Below are positions 1 to 7,052 of a stretch of DNA of 10,383 nt, in pieces. Position 1 is the first letter of the stretch; every line of letters starts with the position of its first letter. This stretch comes from Acidimicrobiaceae bacterium. GTDB taxonomy: Bacteria; Actinomycetota; Acidimicrobiia; Acidimicrobiales; Acidimicrobiaceae. The stretch lies in contig JABEUP010000010.1 of assembly GCA_013044365.1 (NCBI GenBank), positions 1 to 10,383 of the forward strand. Direction: 5' to 3'. The translations under genes and the position numbers were made by a program. The notes under the pieces were generated by a model. The model ran no database searches. It saw nothing but the letters and a program-made list of their open reading frames with translations, and was not told the origin of the DNA.

Positions 1-2
1 CA

Positions 3-137
3 ACTCGTCTGATGTATGCACGACAGCAGGCCCTGTCTTCTTTTCGCTCAACGTTTAGGTATTACCGTTCGATTATGCGGACAGAGTTGCACAACATGCG
101 TTTGAATTATGGAAGTCATGAAATTGTGGTTAATTGA
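3..137 (+). CDS. Possible C-terminal tail of an upstream gene (partial)
   Basis: The third forward frame is open from the window edge to a TGA at 135-137, giving about 44 codons. The residues are rich in Arg, Tyr and Ser and end in E-I-V-V-N. No family is recognisable. An open stretch of this length arises by chance fairly often, and the other two forward frames close sooner. It is listed only because its position fits the end of a gene cut by the window edge. Confidence 0.22.
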   Translation, partial: TRLMYARQQALSSFRSTFRYYRSIMRTELHNMRLNYGSHEIVVN

Positions 138-368
138 GTCGGGTATATTATTGCCATTCCTTTCTTTTTAAGACTTCTTGAACTGTGGCGCATCGGAGAA
201 GCCCTCTGTTTTGGTAGACAGTTTCTATGACGCAAACGTATAGAACTTACCTACGACGGATTTTTACGTCTCTATCCTCAGGGAAGACGTTATTTGCGGC
301 TAATCTAACTTTCCGAATCAATGAGTATCATCGTGGTGAACGTAGTGCTCTTGAAGGGTGGGGTTTAG

Positions 369-1748
369 TTGACGGGGGATTTGTGTTCTTTAAGCATTGA
401 GGAGATCCAAGCACTAATTCGGTTCGGGACTGTTACGCGTCGGGAGATCATTGAAGCGCATTTGGCGCGTATTGATGTCGTCAATCCGCAGACAAATACG
501 TTTGTCGAGTTGCGGGCTTCGCAGGTATTAGCCGAGGCCGGGAAGGCAGACATGGATAGAGGGCGCTCTATCCATGGTGCCCTGGATGGCGTGCCTATGT
601 CGGTGAAAGATAGTTACGGTGTTAAAGGTCTGAATCGGACGGATGGATTACCCATTAATGCCCATCGCCTTTCAGAGCAGGATGACTCAGTGGTTGCCCG
701 CCTGCGCAGCGCTGGAGCACTAATTCTGGGTCATGGTAATGTGCCCGATCTGTGCGTTCGCTGGAATACTATTAGTGGTTTGTATGGCGCCTCGCGAAAT
801 CCACGCAACCTGTCCCTTTCGGTAGGTGGAAGCTCCGGTGGTGAGGCTGGCAATGTAGCCAGCGGTATGGCTACTGCAGCCCTGGGGCAGGATCTCGGGG
901 GATCTATTCGTGTTCCGGCGAGCTTCTGCGGTGTTTATGGGATCCGGACCAGCCCGGGAGTCGTTCCTAATGTTGCTTCCATTCCAGCTTTTCCGGCAAC
1001 GCCAGCAATACAGGCCATGGGTACTATTGGACCACTGGCTCGCTCGGTTGCGGACCTGGAGGCCGTTTACGGAGTGATTGCGGGAGTGAATCCGCTTGAT
1101 CCGACCAGTGTTCCTGTTTTAGCTTCAGTTCCTGGCCAATTGCCCAAAGTAGCCGTTCTTAGGGGCGAGACTGGCGCGGTAATCGCACCGGAAATCGAAC
1201 GGCGTCTATCAGACACCGTCGTACTTCTGGGTGATGCTGGGTATGAAGTAATGGAGGCAGTCCTACCTGACCTCCATAGGGCGCCAGAGATCTGGGCAGA
1301 GATTAACGGTACTGACCTGATTCGTGTAACGCTTCCTCGAATCGGGCACCTTATGAACGAATCGGGCAGGCAGCACATCCTTCAAATGTTCGGCAGCTTT
1401 GAACTTGGACCGGATCTGGCGATCTATAACGATGCCTGGCTCGAGCGCTCGGCGATGCTGGAAACCTGGGTGCGTTTTGCCGAGGAGTATCCATTAGTGG
1501 TTGCTCCGGTTGCGGGCATGGTTACCCCGCCGCTGGACTTCGATTATATGCTCGACTACGCGGATACTATGAAGCTCTTTGACCAAATGCGGTGTGTTCC
1601 CTGGGTCAACCTTTTTGGGTTACCAAGCCTCGCCCTGCCTAACGGGATCCAGCTGATTGGACGCCGATTTCGTGAGGATGAGGTGTTTGCGGCAGCACAT
1701 GCAGTTGAGGGTTCTCTTTCGAAGGTTGAAATAGCGACACTTACCTAA
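369..1748 (+). CDS. Amidase signature (AS) family hydrolase
   Basis: This 459-residue enzyme belongs to the amidase signature family, which hydrolyses carboxamides to acid and ammonia or amine through a Ser-cisSer-Lys triad. The triad is visible. Lys80 lies in the SVKDSYG segment, cis-Ser155 in GGSSGGE, and nucleophile Ser179 in DLGGSIRVP. The spacings of 75 and 24 residues equal those of fatty acid amide hydrolase (Lys142, Ser217, Ser241). Length is normal for a soluble member, and no signal peptide or membrane segment is seen. The start is TTG at 369, preceded by a G-rich AGGGTGGGG five bases upstream; a second TTG at 381 is possible. It stands alone, on the opposite strand from the catabolic operon, and the bases upstream show only a weak promoter candidate (TTGTGG near 124, TATTAT near 146). 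The family is certain, but the substrate cannot be read from sequence. A role in releasing an acid for the neighbouring pathway is speculation. Confidence 0.93.
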   Translation: MTGDLCSLSIEEIQALIRFGTVTRREIIEAHLARIDVVNPQTNTFVELRASQVLAEAGKADMDRGRSIHGALDGVPMSVKDSYGVKGLNRTDGLPINAHRLSEQDDSVVARLRSAGALILGHGNVPDLCVRWNTISGLYGASRNPRNLSLSVGGSSGGEAGNVASGMATAALGQDLGGSIRVPASFCGVYGIRTSPGVVPNVASIPAFPATPAIQAMGTIGPLARSVADLEAVYGVIAGVNPLDPTSVPVLASVPGQLPKVAVLRGETGAVIAPEIERRLSDTVVLLGDAGYEVMEAVLPDLHRAPEIWAEINGTDLIRVTLPRIGHLMNESGRQHILQMFGSFELGPDLAIYNDAWLERSAMLETWVRFAEEYPLVVAPVAGMVTPPLDFDYMLDYADTMKLFDQMRCVPWVNLFGLPSLALPNGIQLIGRRFREDEVFAAAHAVEGSLSKVEIATLT

Positions 1749-1795
1749 TTGTAACCTTGGTGTTGTTGGTGCATTTGTCCACGAAAATCCCGTCC

Positions 1796-1833
1796 GTGTG
1801 GGTCGTAACTGCTCCTGAGTAGTTACGTGACAC
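1796..1833. repeat. Strong hairpin with 10-bp stem, CCTG loop
   Basis: The arms CGTAACTGCT (1804-1813) and AGTAGTTACG (1818-1827) pair over ten positions with a single G-T wobble around the loop CCTG. Past a small internal loop, GTGT (1796-1799) can pair with ACAC (1830-1833). It lies 55 bases after the amidase stop. No T-run follows directly (TTTTT comes only at 1846-1850), so it is not a classical terminator. It could be an RNA 3'-end structure, a protein-binding dyad or a relic of a mobile element end. Confidence 0.6.
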
Positions 1834-1876
1834 TATGAAACCAGGTTTTTAGCGCATATAGGTCATCGCTGGTGCC

Positions 1877-1896
1877 GATCGGCGCTTCGGCCGATC
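1877..1896. repeat. Hairpin, 7-bp GC-rich stem
   Basis: GATCGGC (1877-1883) and GCCGATC (1890-1896) are perfect reverse complements around the six-base loop GCTTCG. The left arm also lies in the 10-base palindrome GCCGATCGGC (1874-1883). No T-run follows on either strand. Its function is unknown. Confidence 0.55.
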
Positions 1897-2029
1897 AAAT
1901 TAACCGGTAACTGTACAATATTATCCATCACGCAACGGTACATAATGGTATACTCACCCTATCTGAGGTGCCTAAACGTAATAGGAATAACCCATTGGAC
2001 GGTGTGAACTATTTTCTAAACCGTGTGTG

Positions 2030-2043
2030 AAGATTCGAATCTT
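2030..2043. repeat. Perfect 14-base palindrome
   Basis: AAGATTCGAATCTT is identical to its reverse complement, centred on TTCGAA. It resembles a dimeric regulator site in form, but it is not placed just upstream of any recognised start, so no target can be named. Confidence 0.5.
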
Positions 2044-2248
2044 GCCAGGACACCGGCAACCGCCGGATGAAAGACGATAGGGATGAGGCTGGCGGGGAGA
2101 GTGTCTCCCGGTATCGCCGACTGCTGGAATGCTTGAAGTGAGCCAGCCCACATACTCTCGTCGATTACCAGATTGGCTTTAGCAGCGGCAAGCGCGATGC
2201 TGTATCACTTTTCACGGCAGGCGCGACATAAATGCCTAGGTTAAGGTT

Positions 2249-2274
2249 CCTTTATTATGTTCTGACTATAAAGG
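2249..2274. repeat. Inverted repeat beyond the antitoxin 3' end
   Basis: CCTTTAT (2249-2255) pairs with ATAAAGG (2268-2274) around a 12-base loop. Just outside, CCTAG (2235-2239) can pair with CTAGG (2275-2279). It lies 20 bases past the stop of the minus-strand antitoxin gene. It could mark the transcript end, but no T-run follows on that strand. Confidence 0.35.
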
Positions 2275-2293
2275 CTAGGGGACTTCGAAAAAC

Positions 2294-2575
2294 TCACTCC
2301 GATTCCAATTCCAGATGGACCTGGCGACCGGTAGCTGTGGCAATGTTGACCAGCGCATCAAGAGAGAAGCGGGATACTCGACCACGGAGGAGATCGTTCA
2401 TGCGAGGCTGAGTAACACCACAACACTTGGCTGCTTCTGTTTGCGTCCAACCGCTTTCTTTCACGATGGCTGCAATTTTTCGCATAAGTCCCGCGCGTAT
2501 GCGTAGATTTGCTTTCTGTCCCGGCGTATCGGCAATCGCATCCCACACGTTTTCGTAATTATCGGTCTTTCTCAT
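2294..2575 (-). CDS. XRE-family antitoxin (HigA-like)
   Basis: This 93-residue helix-turn-helix protein is of the short XRE/HTH_37 type paired with HigB (phage Gp49-like) toxins. Such antitoxins bind and neutralise the toxin and repress their own operon. The helix-turn-helix spans about residues 43-65: WTQTEAAKCCGVTQPRMNDL, with the usual T-Q-x-E-A-A turn and recognition helix. The C-terminus (DALVNIATATGRQVHLELE) is typical of the group. I choose ATG at 2575 because GGGAGG lies five bases upstream; the GTG at 2581 would overlap that site. The gene overlaps the frame of the decayed toxin immediately upstream, which gives the toxin-first order expected of HigBA. The frame is complete, so it may still act as a stand-alone repressor. 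The family call is firm, whereas partnership rests on the pseudogene next door. Confidence 0.85.
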   Translation of the reverse strand: MRKTDNYENVWDAIADTPGQKANLRIRAGLMRKIAAIVKESGWTQTEAAKCCGVTQPRMNDLLRGRVSRFSLDALVNIATATGRQVHLELESE

Positions 2576-2891
2576 TCTCACCTCCCATCAGTTCATTGAA
2601 CCGTCACTTGGCCATGTCTTACATAGATGAGGCTTGCGTCTTTTTCGCAAAGGCATGAAGAGCTACCACTATGTCAGCGAGCCGAGCTGCGTAAATTATC
2701 CAATAAATACCTGAGTCATCCGGCACTCTGATTTCTTGAACTCTATTGCCAGTTGAGGGTATCGGCTTGAAGTCGCCGTGCTGTTCGCCATGCGTCATTT
2801 TGTCCAGTTGATAGCCAGCATCAACCCGGGCGTCTCCCGTAAAATTTCGTGGGCATTTAAGCGAGTCACCGAGAAATTACATTGGCTTCAT
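2559..2891 (-). pseudogene. Decayed HigB / Gp49-like toxin gene
   Basis: Translating one minus-strand frame from ATG at 2889-2891 gives a HigB-type (RelE superfamily, phage-derived Gp49-like) toxin interrupted by three stops. These are TAA at 2877-2879 (codon 5), TAA at 2619-2621 (codon 91) and TGA at 2604-2606. The 85 codons between the first two read without a break and carry the family's landmarks in order: MKP at the start, AGYQLDKM, DFKPIPS, VQEIRVPD, GIYWIIYAA and ALHAFAKKTQ. After the last stops the frame continues as RFNELMGG and ends at 2559, overlapping the antitoxin start as in working pairs. HigB toxins are ribosome-dependent mRNA interferases. No good alternative start follows codon 5, and the first internal ATG would lose about a third of the protein. 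The toxin is therefore probably dead. Family recognition is by eye. Confidence 0.8.
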
Positions 2892-2898
2892 GGCAACT

Positions 2899-2914
2899 AT
2901 ATCAGTATGGATAT
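2899..2914. promoter_or_regulatory. Dyad upstream of the decayed toxin, possible operator
   Basis: ATATC (2899-2903) and GATAT (2910-2914) form an inverted repeat with a six-base spacer, ending seven bases before the toxin ATG on the minus strand. HigA antitoxins commonly bind dyads in this position. This is a positional inference with short arms. Confidence 0.3.
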
Positions 2915-2975
2915 CGTTGGGCGGTAGGTTTCCCTTGCTGCGCGTTCGTGCTGTAATTATTCCCCCTAAAAGGCA

Positions 2976-2994
2976 GATTAGCTGGTGCTAAATC
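2976..2994 (-). terminator. Weak terminator-like hairpin at the operon end
   Basis: On the minus strand GATTTAGC pairs with GCTAATC around the loop ACCA with one bulged base. It begins at the stop codon of the small dehydratase subunit and is followed by TGCCTTTTAG. The stem is short and AT-rich, so this is a weak candidate for the end of the six-gene transcript. No better one is seen before the antitoxin locus. Confidence 0.3.
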
Positions 2995-3503
2995 TACGAA
3001 GAACTGGAAATAGTCTGCTCCAAATAGGGAACCAGCCCACCGGCTCTAATGATCTTCATTAAATGTTCCGGCAGCATCAATCCCTGATAGGTGCAGTTCT
3101 GGGTAAGATTGACGATTTTGCCCTGCAATGGGTATACCTCAATATTATTGCCGTCATCTATCAGGTTCGCCTGTGGGCATTCGATGACAGGTAGCCCCAG
3201 GTTGATAGCGTTACGAAAAAAAATACGGGAAAAGAACTCCGCAACCACCGCCCCAACCTGCAGGTATCTCAGCGCCAGGACCGCTGACTCGCGGCTAGAC
3301 CCGGAACCAAAATTCTTCCCCGCCACCACAATGTCACCCGGTTGGACCGTTTGTGGAAATTCTGGACGAAGATTCTCCAAACAGTGGGCGGAGTAGACCT
3401 CGACCCCCAGGCGCGTATACTGGCCTATCGCCATCTGCCCGGTATCGATGCTGTCTCCAAACTTCCACGCTCTTCCAACGATTCGACTTTCCATGCGGTT
3501 CAC
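2994..3503 (-). CDS. Aconitase/IPM isomerase family small subunit (LeuD-like)
   Basis: This is the swivel-domain subunit (169 residues) of a two-subunit hydro-lyase that moves a hydroxyl between adjacent carbons of a malate-type acid. The family hallmark GKNFGSGSSRE is at residues 62-72, followed by GAVVAEFFSRIFFRNAIN and GLPVIECP. Length matches bacterial LeuD and archaeal homoaconitase/IPMI small subunits. Two differences stand out. The N-terminal motif usually reading D-T-D reads DTG (20-22), and the substrate loop, usually Y-L-R-x, reads Y-T-R-L (29-32), so substrate choice may differ from isopropylmalate. The start is GTG at 3503, five bases after the large-subunit stop, or ATG at 3494; neither has a strong ribosome site, which suggests translational coupling. 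It is the last gene of the operon. The subunit type is certain, but the substrate is not known, so I withhold leuD. Confidence 0.9.
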   Translation of the reverse strand: MNRMESRIVGRAWKFGDSIDTGQMAIGQYTRLGVEVYSAHCLENLRPEFPQTVQPGDIVVAGKNFGSGSSRESAVLALRYLQVGAVVAEFFSRIFFRNAINLGLPVIECPQANLIDDGNNIEVYPLQGKIVNLTQNCTYQGLMLPEHLMKIIRAGGLVPYLEQTISSSS

Positions 3504-3508
3504 GCTTT

Positions 3509-4786
3509 CTAGGCCAGAATTAATCTCGGGTCGGTAATCTCGCCGGTAACCGCAGCTGCGGCCACGCTCAGAGGAGAGGCTAAAAATACCTGGGATGAGG
3601 GATCACCCATGCGACCTTTGAAGTTACGGTTGGTGGCTGAAATGCAAACCTCTTCCGCCCCCAAAACCCCGGAATGTCCTCCACCGCAGGCACCGCATCC
3701 GGCAGCGGTGATAATGGCACCGCTTTCATAGAGAGTCTCCAAAATCCCCTGACGCAGGGCCTCCTGGTAGACGGTGCGGGAAGCGGGACATACTATAAGT
3801 CGGACACCGCGATCCACGTGGCGTCCTTTCATAATACGGGCGACCGCTATCAGGTCCGACAGGCGGCCTCCGGCGCAACTTCCGATATAGGCCTGGTGGA
3901 TCTTCTGATTATCCACATCCGCAATTGGATGGACATTGCCCGGATTATGGGGCACCGCGACCAATGGCTGCGCGGTGTCTGCTTTATAGAGTCTTCGGTC
4001 AGAATAAGAAGCTTCCGGGTCTGGGTGCAATAAAACCAGAGATTCCAGTTCTGATTCCGAAAGCCTGTCATGAAGATAGGCAAGCGTCTCTGAATCGGGA
4101 GGGATCAATCCCGCCTTTGCCCCACCCTCAACTGTCATATTGGAGAGGGCAAATCGTTGATCTGTTGGCATCTGGTCGATGACGGAGCCTCCAAATTCCA
4201 CTGCCCGATAGGTTAGCCCCATACTGCCAAAGTCCCCGAGAACTTGCAGGATGAGATCTTTAGCCATGACGCCATCTGGCAGCGAACCGTCCCATTCAAT
4301 TCGGACCGTTTCAGGAACGCGAAACCACATCTGGCCTGTAACAAGGACTCCCAATATTTCGGTCGAGCCCACCCCGGTCGCGAAGGATCCCAAAGCTCCC
4401 CCCATGACGGTGTGGGAATCGGTACCTACTACGAGTTCACTAGGGCGGACGTACCCTTTTTCCATCATGACCTGGTGACAGATACCTTCGTATTCGTGAA
4501 ATCTCTCAATCCGGTACTCGTGGGCCCAGTTTCGGGTCAGTGTTAATAAGTCAGCCTGCACAATGGTGGAAGGTGGCGCGCAGTGATCCGAGATCACTAC
4601 CACGCGTGCCGGATATTTGATCTTGTTGCCCAATCGCCGCAATTCTGTCTGGACCATTTTGGGTCCCAAGGGGTCGTCCAGCATGGCTACATTGGGTTCC
4701 GCCCAAACGATATCACCAGCTGATACGGCGGAATCCCCACTATGGCGGGCCAGTATTTTTTCCGCCAGGGTTCTTTGGGCGACCAT
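3509..4786 (-). CDS. Aconitase/IPM isomerase family large subunit (LeuC-like)
   Basis: This 425-residue subunit should carry the [4Fe-4S] cluster of a dehydratase/isomerase formed with the adjacent small subunit. Landmarks are DH at 67-68, GTDSHT at 121-126, SNMTVEGGAK at 215-224, the cluster cysteines C304 (IGSCAGGR), C364 and C367 (GCGACGGG), and SATNRNFKGRMG at 383-394. All three expected cysteines are present, so a cluster is likely. The motif around the first cysteine normally reads GSCTNxR and here is GSCAGGR. The second, usually P-G-C-x-x-C-L, is AGCGACGGG. The length is that of the short archaeal/homoaconitase-like class rather than enterobacterial LeuC. The start is ATG at 4786 with AAAGGAGG five bases upstream, 33 bases after the lyase stop. 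Lack of other leucine genes nearby and the catabolic neighbours argue against a leucine-biosynthesis role. Confidence 0.92.
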   Translation of the reverse strand: MVAQRTLAEKILARHSGDSAVSAGDIVWAEPNVAMLDDPLGPKMVQTELRRLGNKIKYPARVVVISDHCAPPSTIVQADLLTLTRNWAHEYRIERFHEYEGICHQVMMEKGYVRPSELVVGTDSHTVMGGALGSFATGVGSTEILGVLVTGQMWFRVPETVRIEWDGSLPDGVMAKDLILQVLGDFGSMGLTYRAVEFGGSVIDQMPTDQRFALSNMTVEGGAKAGLIPPDSETLAYLHDRLSESELESLVLLHPDPEASYSDRRLYKADTAQPLVAVPHNPGNVHPIADVDNQKIHQAYIGSCAGGRLSDLIAVARIMKGRHVDRGVRLIVCPASRTVYQEALRQGILETLYESGAIITAAGCGACGGGHSGVLGAEEVCISATNRNFKGRMGDPSSQVFLASPLSVAAAAVTGEITDPRLILA

Positions 4787-4819
4787 TCTTCCCTCCTTTC
4801 GCCATATCGTGAATATCTG

Positions 4820-5758
4820 CTAGCGGTAGCGGCTCAGATTGCCGCCCACCTTAACTTTTCCGGGAAGAGCATGGCCTACAAGGATTTCCGCGGAGTTGGC
4901 GCATTCGATGAGAGCGTCCAGATCGACGCCAGTTTCGATGCCCATCTCATGACACATCAAGACAAAGTCCTCAGTGGCCAGATTGCCGGCGGCTCCGGTG
5001 TGGCCTCCAAAGGGGCAACCGCCCAATCCTGCTACCGCGGTATCGAAATCAGATACTCCAAGGACCAGCGCCGCATAAGCATTGGCCATGCCCAACCCGC
5101 GAGTGTCGTGCAAATGCAAACTGACTGGAATTCCTGGCCACAAAGTGTAAATCGCCTCAACCGCTTCGGTAATACCGCGTGGATTGGCCCAACCCATGGT
5201 ATCCAGGAGGCGAATCTCCTCGGGCGCCAGACCCTTGGAAAGTGCCAGGTGTTCGAGGCGGCGAATCCAGTCCAAAACGTTAGCGAGGGGAATGTCGCCC
5301 TCAAAGTTACAGCCAAATGCGGCTGCGATACCCAGTGAAACCCCAGATATTCCCCAACTGCAAAAGAGATCGGCGCGCTTTTCAAGTCCAAGATAAGCTT
5401 CAGCGTGGTCGGCGTGCTGATTGCGGCGTGAGAAGGTTTCACTGGCCGAGATGGTCAAGCCATGCTTGAGGCGGAGCTTGCCGGTCTTGCTGGCTCTTTC
5501 CAGCCCTTTCACATTCAAATAGCTCGCGGTGTAGGTGACCCCCGGATACGGGGTCAATTGGGCCACCAACTCCTCAGCATCGGCCATTTGGGGCACCAAA
5601 TCAGGGCGTACGAAAGAGGCGACCTCAATGTCTGTTAGTCCGGTACGCGCCAAAGCTTCAATGAATTCCACCTTGGTCCGCGTTGGAAGTACGATTGGTT
5701 CGAATTGAAATCCTTCACGCGGTCCCGCTTCATGAATGGTCACCTTTTTAGGTAGCAT
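4820..5758 (-). CDS. HMG-CoA lyase-like acyl-CoA lyase (HMGL-like TIM barrel)
   Basis: This 312-residue DRE-TIM metallolyase should cleave a tertiary beta-hydroxyacyl-CoA to acetyl-CoA and a carbonyl product, as HMG-CoA lyase does. Visible landmarks are GPREGFQ (12-18) with catalytic Arg14, IEVASFV (44-50), metal ligands His215 and His217 in HLHDTRG, Cys248 in GLGGCPF, and GNLATED (258-264). Two features depart from HMG-CoA lyase. The metal-binding Asp after the Arg (human Asp42) is Glu15, and the glycine-rich loop between Cys248 and Asn259 is two residues longer than in the human enzyme. The substrate may therefore be a different hydroxyacyl-CoA. The start is ATG at 5758 with GGAGGGGG eight bases upstream. 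A longer in-frame extension to 5821 lies inside the CoA-transferase gene and has no such site. The gene overlaps the CoA-transferase by 11 bases, which implies coupled translation and consecutive reactions. Confidence 0.9.
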   Translation of the reverse strand: MLPKKVTIHEAGPREGFQFEPIVLPTRTKVEFIEALARTGLTDIEVASFVRPDLVPQMADAEELVAQLTPYPGVTYTASYLNVKGLERASKTGKLRLKHGLTISASETFSRRNQHADHAEAYLGLEKRADLFCSWGISGVSLGIAAAFGCNFEGDIPLANVLDWIRRLEHLALSKGLAPEEIRLLDTMGWANPRGITEAVEAIYTLWPGIPVSLHLHDTRGLGMANAYAALVLGVSDFDTAVAGLGGCPFGGHTGAAGNLATEDFVLMCHEMGIETGVDLDALIECANSAEILVGHALPGKVKVGGNLSRYR

Positions 5759-7001
5759 TGTCGGTTCCCCCTCCGTCCTCGATCTGCAGCATTCCGCCGT
5801 CGCTTTGAATTTCTCCCCCAAGTTCGAGTTCTTGGATCTGTGACGGGGTATAGCCCAGTTCCGTCAAGATTTCGTCGGTGTGTTCCCCTAAGCGGGGAGG
5901 TTGCAGGTAGGTCTGATAGTGTTCGTCTGCAAAGGTCATCGGTAAGGTGGGCACCCTCAGTTCGTTCTCCTGGGCGGTTTTCACATATAGCCAATGGCCG
6001 CCCTTTTGCAGATGCGGGTCATCCAAAAGATCCCTTGGGGTATTAATCGGGGCATAGGGCAAATTTTCCTTGGCTAATAGGGAGGAGATTTCGTCAAAAT
6101 TCATTTCGGCGATCACTTCTGTAATCCTGGCATTGATGCGGTCGCGGTTGGCAACCCTTTGGCGATTGGTTTTGAGTTCAGGATCGCCTGCCCATTCGGT
6201 GAGACCCAATGCACGGCAAAACTGAACCCAGTGCCGATTGCTGGTGACAGCGATAAAAATCTGGCGGCGGTCGCGGGTGTCAAATACTTGATACACTCCC
6301 CATCCCATTTGACTACCCATACCCCGCACTGACATTGGCGCTGGGACTGTTCCCGTGATTTGTGTGCGGGTGATATGCTGTCCCATCCAAAAAACGGTTG
6401 TCTCAAAGAGTCCCGATGCTACCAGCTGTCCCACTCCAGTGGATTTGCGCTGTAGCAAGGCAGCCAAAACCCCTAAGACGGCATAGGTCGCGGCACCGAT
6501 ATCCACAATGGAAGCGCCGGCACGCAGCGGTTGGCCGACCGGACCCGTCATGTAGGCCAATCCACCCGCCATTTGAGCCAGTTCGTCGAGAAAGGGACGG
6601 GACTCATAGGGGCCGGGAAGAAAGCCTTTAATAGAGCAGTAGATAATACCCGGGTTGACCTTTTGTCCCCAGTCAAACCCAACGCCCCAGCGACTTAGTT
6701 GATCGGGTCCAAAATTATCCAGGACGACGTCAGCTTTGGCCACCAATTGCTCGAAAATCCTAAGTCCTGCCGGTGTCTTCAGATCCAGTGCCAAACTTCG
6801 TTTGTTCCGATTGAGAAAGAAAAAGGTGCTTCCATGGTTGGGCATATTGCGCGACGCATCGCCGACCTTGGGCTGTTCAATCTTTATCACATCAGCTCCC
6901 AGATCGGCCAGAATCAGGCCTGCGGTGGGTCCTGCAACGATATGCCCCAATTCCAAAACCTTGATCCCGAACAAAGGGGCGCTTGTTCTTGCCTCTGTCA
7001 C
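5748..7001 (-). CDS. Family III CoA-transferase (CaiB/BaiF)
   Basis: This 417-residue enzyme is a CaiB/BaiF (family III) CoA-transferase, which moves CoA between carboxylic acids through an aspartyl-CoA intermediate in the cytoplasm. The motifs run in family order: VLELGHIVAGPTAG (15-28), ADLGADVIKIE (32-42), NRNKRSLALDLK (64-75), the likely catalytic Asp139 in PFLDELAQ, NLPYAPINTPRDLLDDP in the last third, and LGEHTDEIL near 391-399. An approximately 25-residue Gly/Asp/Glu-rich tail follows. The start is GTG at 7001 with GGAGG seven bases upstream, 51 bases after the ThDP-enzyme stop. It is translationally coupled to the lyase, so it most likely makes the CoA thioester that the lyase cleaves. 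The CoA donor and acceptor cannot be read from the sequence; succinyl-CoA or the released acetyl-CoA are the usual donors. Confidence 0.93.
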   Translation of the reverse strand: MTEARTSAPLFGIKVLELGHIVAGPTAGLILADLGADVIKIEQPKVGDASRNMPNHGSTFFFLNRNKRSLALDLKTPAGLRIFEQLVAKADVVLDNFGPDQLSRWGVGFDWGQKVNPGIIYCSIKGFLPGPYESRPFLDELAQMAGGLAYMTGPVGQPLRAGASIVDIGAATYAVLGVLAALLQRKSTGVGQLVASGLFETTVFWMGQHITRTQITGTVPAPMSVRGMGSQMGWGVYQVFDTRDRRQIFIAVTSNRHWVQFCRALGLTEWAGDPELKTNRQRVANRDRINARITEVIAEMNFDEISSLLAKENLPYAPINTPRDLLDDPHLQKGGHWLYVKTAQENELRVPTLPMTFADEHYQTYLQPPRLGEHTDEILTELGYTPSQIQELELGGEIQSDGGMLQIEDGGGTDNAT

Positions 7002-7052
7002 CTGCTGCCTCCGTCTAAATTGTATATCTGCGGATTGTTGTTCGGCTATTGC

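Larger units (their letters stand above)
1749..2293. other. Gene-free interval with hairpins and palindromes
   Basis: These 545 bases separate the amidase from the antitoxin, whose 3' ends face each other. No convincing gene is present. On the minus strand the frame closing at 2016-2018 is open back to 2204 (about 62 codons, with a protein-like mix of residues) but has no recognisable family or ribosome binding site. On plus, a 24-codon frame starts at 2067. Both are probably chance. The interval does hold a strong hairpin (1804-1827), a second hairpin (1877-1896), a perfect 14-base palindrome (2030-2043) and an inverted repeat (2249-2274), listed separately. Confidence 0.5.

Noticed and set aside
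1804..1850. Rho-independent terminator for the amidase
   Set aside because: The hairpin is strong, but the T-run TTTTT begins 18 bases after the stem rather than directly behind it.
2016..2204. Minus-strand open stretch of about 62 codons with protein-like composition
   Set aside because: There is no start codon with a ribosome site, an in-frame TGA lies directly upstream, and no family is recognised. It could be a gene remnant, but chance is as likely.
2994..4786. Leucine biosynthesis leuCD
   Set aside because: No leuA, leuB or ilv genes are nearby. The neighbours are CoA-transferase, lyase and transporter genes, and the substrate-facing motifs in both subunits depart from the isopropylmalate form.
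4742..5338. 198-codon plus-strand open frame
   Set aside because: It lies opposite the HMGL-like lyase and the start of the large dehydratase subunit, both of which have clear family motifs and ribosome sites. It has no recognisable domain.
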